DNA from: Anaerolineae bacterium
GTDB taxonomy: Bacteria > Chloroflexota > Anaerolineae > B4-G1 > DUEL01
NCBI GenBank assembly: GCA_016926575.1
Contig: JAFGOJ010000199.1
Span: 1 to 5,569, forward strand
DNA length: 5,569 bases
Direction: 5' to 3'
Below, one piece after another: positions 1 through 5,489 of the stretch. Below the pieces are notes generated by a model. It was not told where the DNA came from and made no database searches. It was given only the letters and a program-made list of their open reading frames with translations. A program made the position numbers and the translations under genes. Numbering within the stretch: the first letter of the stretch is position 1; the number at the start of each line of letters is the position of its first letter.

Positions 1-1344
1 GGTGTAGGGCCGGCCGTCCTTCAGACCGTAGCGCATCTCCAGCACCTCACGCTCGCGGGCGCTCAATACGTCAAGGGCCGCATGGATGTGTTCCTCCAGC
101 AACCGGCGCGACGTGGCATCGGCCGGGGCCGGGATCGTCTCGTCCTCGATGAAGTCCGCCAGGTTGCTGTTGTCCTCGGTGCCCACCGGCATCTCCAGCG
201 ACATCGGTTCCTGGGACAGGTCGAGAATCTGCTGGACCTTGGAACCGGCCCGGTGAAGCCGCCGCTCCTGGGTCGGGGTCAGCCGCCGCCCGCCATCGAT
301 GGCCTTCTTGATCTCGCGCGCTTCGGTGGCATCCAGGTAGTCCATATCCAGCGCAATCTCCGCCGACGTCGGCGGGCGGCCGTATTCCTGCGTCAGACGG
401 CGGCGCACCCGCGAGATGCGGTTGATCGCTTCGACCATGTGAACCGGAATGCGGATCGTGCGCGACTGGTCGGCGATGGCGCGCGTGACGGCTTGACGGA
501 TCCACCACGTGGCGTAGGTGGAGAACTTGAACCCACGCGTGTGATCGAACTTATCCACGGCGCGCAGCAGGCCGATGTTCCCCTCCTGGATCAGGTCAAG
601 GAAGGAGATGCCCTGCCCGATGTAGCGTTTGGCGATGTTGACCACCAGACGCAGGTTGGCCTGGATCAACTCCTGCTGTGCTTCGGCAGCGCGATGCTCC
701 ACATCCGACCAGCTCAACTCCAGAATCTCCTCGCTCGGGGCCTGGGGTGCCAGGCTTTCCAGGGTGGGGAAGCTTCCCTCACGCAGCCAGGCCAGCCGGA
801 GCAGTTCCAACGTCGAGTCGGGCATCAGGTAGAGATGAATCAGCAGCTCGAACATCGCGCGGGTCAAGTCGGCCCACTCGGCATCCTCTGTGACGTTGGC
901 CTGAGCCAGGAACGTCAAGAAGTACGAGCGGTTGTTGGGCATCCGCGTGCGGCGCAGGGCGCTCGCTTCGTCCAACATCGCCACGGCGTCGGGCCGCGGT
1001 ATGGCGCGCCCCTCACAGATGCGCTTGATCGCACCCCACAACTCGAAAGCCGACTCCATCAGCACCAGCCACACCTCTCGATACGTGGGCTGCCGGTCGG
1101 CTGACTGGGCCAGTTTGTTGCGGTAAGCCGATAGGAGGCTCACCGCCTCGCGCACCGTCGAGAGCCAGACCTCCTGGTGGGGTTCCAACAGCGCCACCTG
1201 GCCGATCTCGCGCAAATACATGCGCACCGGGTCCTCGACATCGGCGCCGGCTATCGGCGGAAGCCCTACATCCGATTCCTCGATCTCTTCCAGATCGTCG
1301 ATGGTGGGTTCTTCTACCACATCTTTATTCGAAGCGTGTTGCAC
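1..1344 (-). CDS. rpoD: Primary RNA polymerase sigma factor (sigma-70 group 1), C-terminus off the window
   Basis: Directs RNA polymerase to housekeeping promoters. 448 codons are visible. Region 1.2 starts at DPVRMYLREIG (residues 38-48). Region 2.1 is ANLRLVVNIAKRY (229-241) and core-binding region 2.2 is DLIQEGNIGLLRAVDKFD (250-267). Regions 2.3-2.4 contain STYATWWIRQAVTRAIADQ, with W280/W281 for -10 melting and Q284/T287 at the positions that read the -10 box in E. coli sigma-70; IRIPVHM follows. Region 3 includes GRPPTSAEIALDM. Region 4 begins before AREREVLEMRYGLKDGRPYT, where the window ends, so the region 4.2 helix-turn-helix (about 40 residues) is missing only because of the window edge. 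GTG 1344-1342 is chosen as start because an almost perfect Shine-Dalgarno precedes it. Region 1.1 is absent, replaced by a short acidic leader, while about 150 residues (60-210) separate regions 1.2 and 2.1. The gene lies 33 nt after dnaG and in the same frame. The group 1 assignment is firm from region 2.4. Confidence 0.96.
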   Translation of the reverse strand, partial: MQHASNKDVVEEPTIDDLEEIEESDVGLPPIAGADVEDPVRMYLREIGQVALLEPHQEVWLSTVREAVSLLSAYRNKLAQSADRQPTYREVWLVLMESAFELWGAIKRICEGRAIPRPDAVAMLDEASALRRTRMPNNRSYFLTFLAQANVTEDAEWADLTRAMFELLIHLYLMPDSTLELLRLAWLREGSFPTLESLAPQAPSEEILELSWSDVEHRAAEAQQELIQANLRLVVNIAKRYIGQGISFLDLIQEGNIGLLRAVDKFDHTRGFKFSTYATWWIRQAVTRAIADQSRTIRIPVHMVEAINRISRVRRRLTQEYGRPPTSAEIALDMDYLDATEAREIKKAIDGGRRLTPTQERRLHRAGSKVQQILDLSQEPMSLEMPVGTEDNSNLADFIEDETIPAPADATSRRLLEEHIHAALDVLSAREREVLEMRYGLKDGRPYT

Positions 1345-1351
1345 AGTCTCA

Positions 1352-1360
1352 ATCACCTCC
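1352..1360 (-). promoter_or_regulatory. Ribosome-binding site of the sigma factor gene
   Basis: The minus strand reads GGAGGTGAT, a nine-base match to the 16S anti-Shine-Dalgarno, followed by seven bases and then GTG at 1344. It lies in the 33-nt dnaG-rpoD gap and decides the GTG start; no ATG in the right frame lies near it. Confidence 0.85.
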
Positions 1361-1377
1361 AGGCATACACGACGGGT

Positions 1378-3249
1378 CTACGTGGCAGACCAGCGGCGTG
1401 CCAATGCCTGCTCGACGTATCGCAGCGTCTGCGCGTTCTCGTTCATACTCGCACCGACGTCAGCCCACTCCGCTTCTTCCATCAAACTCTGCAACTCCAG
1501 CCCCCGGCGCTTCAAGTTGCGCTTGCGGATGTAGAGCGCCGCGCGGATGCCCTCGCGCGCCCAACGCTCGTTCGCCCAATCGTCTGCGAAGGACAAGATC
1601 GCCTGCAAGCGCTCGAAGAGCGTGTCGGCCACTCTCTCCCACAACCGCCCTACCGAAGGGTACTCGTCCTCCCACAGAACCGCCTCCCAGGCTTCGAAGA
1701 GTGCCCGGTCGACCGGGTCGTCGAAGTCGTCGAAGCGAACCGGCGCGAGTCCCATCTCCTCGAACGCGTCGTTCACCTGCCGCAGCATCGGCGGGTAGCG
1801 GAAGAGCACCTGCAAGAAATACCCCTCCAGGTCGGCTTGCAGCGCGGCGCGTTGCTCGGGCGGCGCTGCCGCCAGACCGGTCACGCCCTGCCGGCGGTGG
1901 GCCGACTGCCGCTCGGCCTGGTGGAGCTGTGCCATCAACGTCCGCTCCTGGACGCCCAACGCGCGGGCGATCTGCTGCGCGTGCGCCTCCCGCTCGACGG
2001 GGTCGGGAACATCCCGCAGCAAGGGCAGCATACGCTTCACGATCTCGGCCCGCTCCTTGGGATCGTCCGGGTTGGACTGGGCGAGCAGGCGCTGGAACAT
2101 GAACCCGATCACCGGTGCGGCCTCTGCCACCAGCGCGGCCCAGCGCTCGGGATCGCTCTTGATCAGCACGTCCGGATCATGCCCCTGCGGCAGGCTCAAG
2201 ATGCGGATTTCTGCGCCCAGGCGGCCCTCGTACCCCACCAGCCCGCGCGGGTCGAAGACCGGTTCGCCCTCGCGGGCCAGCGTCTCGCGCACCACTTCGA
2301 GGCCGCGCAGGGTGGCCTGCACGCCGGCGGCGTCAGGGTCGAGCGCCAGCACGAAGTGGCGCGTGTAGCGCTGCAAGTGGCGCACCTGGTGCTCGGTGAG
2401 CGCCGTGCCCATCTGAGCCACCACGTTCCGAAAGCCGGCCTGGTAGGCCTGCATCACGTCCATATATCCTTCGACGATCACCGCGCGGTCCTCGTCGCGG
2501 ATCGCCCGTCCGGCCAGATCGAGGCCGTACAGGTTGCGCCGCTTGTCGAAGAGCGCGGTTTGCGGCGAGTTCAGATACTTGGGCACGCCGTCGGGATCGA
2601 GCGTCCGCGCGCCGAACCCGATGGGCTGCCCGCGCGCGTCGCGGATAGGAATCATCACCCGGTCGCGGAAGCGGTCGTAGGTCGTGCCGTCCTCGCGCTC
2701 GATCAGCAGGCCGGCGTCGATCAGGTCAGTCAGCGTGAACCCCTTGCCGGTCAGATACGCACGCAAGCCGTCCCAACCCGGCAGGCTGTACCCGAGCTGG
2801 AACACCTGCACCGTTTCGGGCGTCAGCCCGCGGCGCGCGACGTAGGCCCGTACCGTCTCGGCCTCCGGCGCGTGGAGGAGGAGGGTGTGGTAATAACGCA
2901 CCGCCTCTTCCAACGCCGCCCGCAACTGATCCAGATGCTCTTTGCGCTCGACCTGGTCTGGGGTGACGGGGCGCAGTTCCACGCCCGCGCGCCGCGCCAG
3001 CTCCTCCAACGCCGTGCGAAAGTCCCACCCCTGATGTTTCATCACGAAGGAGAAGACGTCGCCCCCTTCGGCACATCCCCCGAAACAGTGCCAATGCTGA
3101 CTGTCCGGAAAGACGTAGAAGGAGGGCGTCTTTTCGGAGTGGAAAGGACACAGCGCCTTGAAGTTGCGCCCGGATTTTTGGAGCGGCAGGTAGGAGGAGA
3201 TCACCTCCACGATATCCAGCCGTTCCTTGATGTCGTCAACCACACCCAT
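1378..3249 (-). CDS. dnaG: DNA primase DnaG
   Basis: Synthesises RNA primers for chromosome replication at the fork, working with the replicative helicase. The protein is 623 residues, normal for the family. The N-terminal CHC2 zinc domain has ligands C34, H37, C55 and C59 within CPFHSEKTPSF and HCFGGCAEGGD; the last pair is spaced CX3C rather than the usual CX2C. The RNA polymerase core includes RFRDRVMIPI (193-202) and PKYLNSPQTALFDKRRNLYG (223-242). The TOPRIM metal site shows EGYMD (E260) and LDPDAAG (D304, D306), and GHDPDVLI (356-363) supplies a further acidic pair. Residues from about 440 to the end form a weakly conserved, charged helical tail, expected to be the helicase-binding domain. 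ATG 3249 is preferred over an in-frame TTG at 3300, because the family motif begins right after it (MGVVDDIKERLDIVEVI), GAGGG lies 10 nt upstream, and the TTG overlaps the -35 box. Stop is TAG; rpoD follows in the same operon. Confidence 0.97.
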   Translation of the reverse strand: MGVVDDIKERLDIVEVISSYLPLQKSGRNFKALCPFHSEKTPSFYVFPDSQHWHCFGGCAEGGDVFSFVMKHQGWDFRTALEELARRAGVELRPVTPDQVERKEHLDQLRAALEEAVRYYHTLLLHAPEAETVRAYVARRGLTPETVQVFQLGYSLPGWDGLRAYLTGKGFTLTDLIDAGLLIEREDGTTYDRFRDRVMIPIRDARGQPIGFGARTLDPDGVPKYLNSPQTALFDKRRNLYGLDLAGRAIRDEDRAVIVEGYMDVMQAYQAGFRNVVAQMGTALTEHQVRHLQRYTRHFVLALDPDAAGVQATLRGLEVVRETLAREGEPVFDPRGLVGYEGRLGAEIRILSLPQGHDPDVLIKSDPERWAALVAEAAPVIGFMFQRLLAQSNPDDPKERAEIVKRMLPLLRDVPDPVEREAHAQQIARALGVQERTLMAQLHQAERQSAHRRQGVTGLAAAPPEQRAALQADLEGYFLQVLFRYPPMLRQVNDAFEEMGLAPVRFDDFDDPVDRALFEAWEAVLWEDEYPSVGRLWERVADTLFERLQAILSFADDWANERWAREGIRAALYIRKRNLKRRGLELQSLMEEAEWADVGASMNENAQTLRYVEQALARRWSAT

Positions 3250-3258
3250 TATCAATTT

Positions 3259-3286
3259 GCCCTCGGAGAGTATTTTACCCGAGGGC
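3259..3286. promoter_or_regulatory. Inverted repeat bracketing the dnaG -10 box (candidate operator)
   Basis: GCCCTCGG (3259-3266) and CCGAGGGC (3279-3286) are perfect 8-bp arms separated by 12 bases, so arm centres lie 20 bp apart, two helical turns. The dnaG -10 hexamer sits inside the spacer and the likely start site falls on one arm. This is a typical place for a dimeric repressor to bind. The regulator is unknown. Because the 5' part of the dyad would not be transcribed from the proposed start, an RNA hairpin is less likely than a DNA site. Confidence 0.45.
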
Positions 3287-3300
3287 GGCAAACGTGGCAA
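3272..3300 (-). promoter_or_regulatory. Sigma-70 promoter of dnaG-rpoD
   Basis: On the minus strand, TTGCCA (3300-3295) is followed by a 17-base spacer and TAAAAT (3277-3272), five of six matches to each consensus hexamer at ideal spacing. Transcription would start near 3263-3265, leaving a leader of about 15 nt that begins at the GAGGG ribosome-binding site of dnaG. The position directly before dnaG and the absence of another gene upstream on this strand support it. The call is by eye only. Confidence 0.7.
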
Positions 3301-3316
3301 GCCGGTATTCCCAACC

Positions 3317-3344
3317 TTGACAGTCCTCTCTTTTACGGTATACT
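3317..3344 (+). promoter_or_regulatory. Sigma-70 promoter for the structured leader and HNH gene
   Basis: A perfect TTGACA (3317-3322) and TATACT (3339-3344, five of six) are separated by 16 bases. The predicted start is near 3351-3352. It is back to back with the dnaG promoter: the two -35 boxes are only 16 bp apart. This is the best-matching promoter seen in the window. Confidence 0.8.
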
Positions 3345-3351
3345 ATTCACT

Positions 3352-3561
3352 ATGACGATACACATCAGGCACAGTATGCCAAAGAAACCGGCTATGGACT
3401 CATTCCAGCACGCCAAAGCCCCCCATTCGGTCCGCTTTGGCCGGATGGATGCCTGTGTGTCGTTCCTGACGGTTTCAGGGGGACTGCCCTCGTAGTGTTT
3501 GCGTTACGTCAATACCATTGACCGCAAAGCGCGGGGGACTATTCGGCCCCCGCGCTTTTTC
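3352..3561 (+). ncRNA. Structured leader RNA or small RNA ending in an intrinsic terminator (unrecognised class)
   Basis: The stretch between the rightward promoter and a strong terminator is about 210 nt and can fold extensively. P1: ACG-ACACA-CAGGCA (within 3355-3371) pairs with TGCCTG-TGTGT-CGT (3450-3463), about 14 bp with small bulges. P3 inside it: GCCAAAGC (3412-3419) pairs perfectly with GCTTTGGC (3434-3441) around a 14-nt C-rich loop. A small TGGA/TCCA hairpin (3395-3407) would make a three-way junction. Further hairpins are CCTGA/TCAGG (3465-3479) and TTTGCG-GTCAAT/ATTGAC-CGCAAA (3498-3528). Then comes the terminator. I do not recognise a known riboswitch, 6S, SRP or tmRNA signature. 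A 47-codon open frame (3352-3495) also fits here. With the HNH gene downstream and no second promoter seen, a regulatory leader (attenuator or riboswitch) is the favoured reading. Pairings were found by eye, without energies or alignment. Confidence 0.5.
3526..3560 (+). terminator. Strong intrinsic terminator upstream of the HNH gene
   Basis: AAAGCGCGGGGG (3526-3537) pairs perfectly with CCCCCGCGCTTT (3547-3558) around a 9-nt loop; the run of T at 3556-3560, then CTTT, follows the G+C stem. It works in the rightward direction only, since the opposite strand lacks a T tract beyond the stem. It lies about 175 nt downstream of the proposed start and 43 nt before the HNH start codon, so it should cut off most transcripts unless antiterminated. 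Confidence 0.88.
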
Positions 3562-3603
3562 TTTGCCGGTTCGTGTGAGACCGTCGTCAGTGTGAGGAGT
3601 AGT

Positions 3604-4140
3604 ATGGTAAACGTAGATGCGAGAACTGTTCTGTTGCTCAACGCGTCGTACGTCCCGCTGCGGCCCATCACGATTCGTGACGCCGTCGATTTGATCATGC
3701 GTGACATGGTGGACGCAGTAGACGGTGTGGCCGCGCGCCTCAACACGACCACGACGGTGTTCGAGGTGCCATCCGTGTTGCGACTGCGGTACTACGTCAA
3801 CGTGCCGCTGCGTGGGGCAGTGTGGAGCCGGCGCGGCGTGTTGAGCCGCGACCATTACACCTGCATCTACTGCGGCGCGACCGTCGGTGACCAGCAGCGC
3901 GGCAAGACGCTGATGCGCGCCGACCTGACCATCGACCACCTGACCCCGCGCAGCCGCGGCGGCGAAAACACGTGGAGCAACACCGCCTGCGCCTGTCGCT
4001 GGTGCAACCACCGCAAGGCAGACCGCATGCCGCACGAGGCCGGCATGAAGCTTCTGTGGGAGCCCAAGCGCCCTCGCACGCGCTACCTGGTGATCAACGG
4101 CGAAGTGCCGGAGGAGTGGAAGGTCTACATCAACCTGTAG
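3604..4140 (+). CDS. HNH endonuclease family protein (orphan, unknown role)
   Basis: A 178-residue probable metal-dependent nuclease of the HNH (beta-beta-alpha metal) fold. The N-terminal part (RTVLLLNASYVPLRPITIRD, 7-26) is typical of a chromosomal HNH family seen in several bacterial phyla. The nuclease core has two zinc-type pairs, CIYC (C87, C90) and CRWC (C131, C134), surrounding TIDHLTPRSRGGEN with catalytic-type D111-H112, then N126 and H136 in CNHRKADR. The C-terminal segment ending PEEWKVYINL also matches my recollection of the family. An extra cysteine, C129, lies next to the second pair. No signal peptide, membrane segment or restriction/modification partner is visible. The ATG at 3604 is preceded by GAGGAG (3594-3599), only four bases away, and is where family similarity starts; upstream in-frame codons run through the terminator. 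Expression probably depends on read-through of the terminated leader. The substrate is unknown; the family name rests on motifs. Confidence 0.92.
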   Translation: MVNVDARTVLLLNASYVPLRPITIRDAVDLIMRDMVDAVDGVAARLNTTTTVFEVPSVLRLRYYVNVPLRGAVWSRRGVLSRDHYTCIYCGATVGDQQRGKTLMRADLTIDHLTPRSRGGENTWSNTACACRWCNHRKADRMPHEAGMKLLWEPKRPRTRYLVINGEVPEEWKVYINL

Positions 4141-4165
4141 ACACCTTCCGGTTGCTGTCGCAAAG

Positions 4166-4193
4166 CCAGGCGGCTGCCCAAGCAGCCGCCTGG
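4166..4193. terminator. Hairpin between convergent genes, probable shared terminator
   Basis: CCAGGCGGCTG (4166-4176) and CAGCCGCCTGG (4183-4193) form a perfect 11-bp stem with a 6-nt loop. It lies in the 70-base gap between the HNH stop and the helicase stop, where a two-way terminator is expected. Neither side has a convincing T run (TATGTTGT rightward, CTTTGC leftward), so the termination role is inferred from position and stem strength. The helicase stop codon follows within a second small dyad, TCTGA/TCAGA (4201-4215). Confidence 0.6.
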
Positions 4194-4210
4194 TATGTTG
4201 TCTGACCGTT

Positions 4211-5458
4211 TCAGACCATCTTGCGCATCGAGGTGTGAGCGTGCCGTTTCTCACTCGCGCCACGCCGGGGCGGGTGACGGTCGGCGCGCTGCTGCCGGTG
4301 CGGGGCGGTGCGCCCAAATTGGCTTTCCGGCACGAAAGCGCCGTAGTCGAAACCAGGCAAGCGACGCCGCTCGATCTCTGCACCCAACACCTCCTCGATC
4401 ATCTGCACCATCGGCTTGTTCTCCACCGAAGCCAGCGTGAACGCTTCGCCGCTCTGGTGCGCGCGTCCGGTGCGGCCGATACGGTGCGTGTAGGCGTCGA
4501 TGGTATCGGGCATGTCGTAGTTGATCACGTGGGTAATCTCCATGACGTCGATGCCGCGCGATGCGATGTCGGTGGCGACCAGAATGTCGTACTTGCCATC
4601 GCGAAAGCCGTTGATCGCCTGGTCGCGCTGGTTCTGAGACATATTGCCCTGCAGCGCCGAGGCGCGGTAGCCGCATTTGGCCAGGTCGCGGGCCAGATTG
4701 CGCGCCCGATGCTTGGTGCGTGTAAAGATCAGCACGCGCCCCGTGGCCGTCTGTTCCAACAGCGCCATCAACAAGCCTCTCTTGAGGGCATCGGGAACGG
4801 GATAGAGCGCGTGGGAGACGGTCTCCACAGGGGCAATCATGCCGATTTGCACGGTGACCGGATCTTTGAGGATATGGTCCGCCAACTCGCGGATGTCGTC
4901 GGGCATGGTAGCCGAGAAGAACAGCGTCTGGCGTCGCTGTGGGAGGACTTTGAGGATGCGGCGGATGTCGGGCAGAAAGCCCATGTCGCACATACGGTCG
5001 GCTTCATCCAACACCAACACCTCGACGTGCGACAGATCGATGCTGCCGTCGCCCAGCAAGTCGAGCAGGCGGCCGGGGCAGGCGACGACGATTTCCGCGC
5101 CGCGTTTCAGTGCCGCGACTTGGTGTACCTTGCTCACCCCCCCGTAGACGGTGACGCTGCGCACTTGCGTATTCTTGCTCAGGTCGATGGACATCTGGTG
5201 AATCTGTTCGGCCAGCTCGCGCGTGGGAGCGACAATCAGCGCCCGCACGCGGCGCAGAGGGCCATTCGTCAGCCGCTGGAGAATCGGCAGCAGGAAGGCC
5301 GCCGTCTTGCCCGTGCCGGTCTGCGCCAGCCCGAGCACGTCGCGCCCGGAGAGCACCACCGGAATGGCCTGCTGTTGAATTGGGGTGGGCGTTGTGTACC
5401 CCACCGCATGGATCGCGGCGCCGATGCGCCGGTCAAGAGAAAACTGTTCGAAAGTCAC
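4211..5458 (-). CDS. rhlE: DEAD-box ATP-dependent RNA helicase, RhlE-like
   Basis: Unwinds or remodels RNA using ATP in the cytoplasm; relatives act in ribosome assembly, RNA decay and cold adaptation. All motifs of the two RecA-like domains are present in order: aromatic F3 and Q motif PTPIQQQAIP (24-33), motif I AQTGTGKT (45-52), Ia PTRELAEQ (78-85), GG (106-107), Ib PGRLLDL (128-134), II DEAD (151-154), III SAT (182-184), IV VLIFTRTK (242-249), V ATDIASRGID (295-304) and VI HRIGRTGR (325-332). After about residue 370 comes a short basic, arginine- and histidine-rich tail, the usual RNA-binding extension. Length (415) is normal. Motif Ib reads ACPGR where TPGR is usual. The GTG start is fixed by AAGGAG six bases upstream. 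The gene is convergent with the HNH gene. The specific RhlE assignment rests on overall resemblance (for example VLVLDEADRMCDMGF) and is less certain than the family. Confidence 0.95.
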   Translation of the reverse strand: MTFEQFSLDRRIGAAIHAVGYTTPTPIQQQAIPVVLSGRDVLGLAQTGTGKTAAFLLPILQRLTNGPLRRVRALIVAPTRELAEQIHQMSIDLSKNTQVRSVTVYGGVSKVHQVAALKRGAEIVVACPGRLLDLLGDGSIDLSHVEVLVLDEADRMCDMGFLPDIRRILKVLPQRRQTLFFSATMPDDIRELADHILKDPVTVQIGMIAPVETVSHALYPVPDALKRGLLMALLEQTATGRVLIFTRTKHRARNLARDLAKCGYRASALQGNMSQNQRDQAINGFRDGKYDILVATDIASRGIDVMEITHVINYDMPDTIDAYTHRIGRTGRAHQSGEAFTLASVENKPMVQMIEEVLGAEIERRRLPGFDYGAFVPESQFGRTAPHRQQRADRHPPRRGASEKRHAHTSMRKMV

Positions 5459-5464
5459 AAAAAA

Positions 5465-5470
5465 CTCCTT
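5465..5470 (-). promoter_or_regulatory. Ribosome-binding site of the helicase gene
   Basis: The minus strand reads AAGGAG, then six T, then GTG at 5458. This supports the GTG start at the expected N-terminus of the family. No convincing promoter is visible between here and the palindrome at 5490. Confidence 0.8.
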
Positions 5471-5489
5471 GGTCTGTGTAATGGTATCT

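Noticed and set aside
82..1104. A 340-codon plus-strand open frame at the left edge
   Set aside because: It is antisense to the sigma factor gene, which is unmistakable on the minus strand.
3249..3292. RNA hairpin hiding the dnaG ribosome-binding site
   Set aside because: The pairing exists in DNA, but the upstream arm overlaps the promoter spacer and would not be in a transcript starting near 3264; it would matter only for transcripts from further upstream.
3298..3300. TTG start for DnaG 17 codons upstream
   Set aside because: It coincides with the proposed -35 box, lacks a good ribosome-binding site, and the added residues are not part of the family N-terminus.
1177..3495. A 772-codon open frame on the plus strand across the whole primase gene
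   Set aside because: It is antisense to dnaG, whose protein has all family motifs; long antisense frames are expected in G+C-rich genes. Its translation is arginine-, leucine- and histidine-rich with no recognisable domain. Only its last 47 codons fall outside dnaG.
3352..3561. 6S RNA, tmRNA, SRP RNA or c-di-GMP riboswitch
   Set aside because: The 5' and 3' ends pair only weakly with each other, so there is no 6S-like closing stem. There is no tRNA-like end, no SRP GGAAGGAAGCAGCC-type loop, and the faint GCCAAAGCC resemblance to the c-di-GMP aptamer lacks its tetraloop and order.
3352..3603. HEARO/OMEGA-type RNA with an associated HNH transposon nuclease
   Set aside because: The protein is only 178 residues with no RuvC-like part and belongs to a chromosomal HNH family, and no transposon ends are seen.
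3475..4383. A 302-codon minus-strand open frame over the HNH gene
   Set aside because: It is antisense to the HNH core motifs, runs through the terminator and the intergenic hairpin, and shows no domain.
4251..4991. A 246-codon minus-strand frame inside the helicase gene
   Set aside because: It is an out-of-frame shadow of the helicase; the true frame contains every DEAD-box motif.
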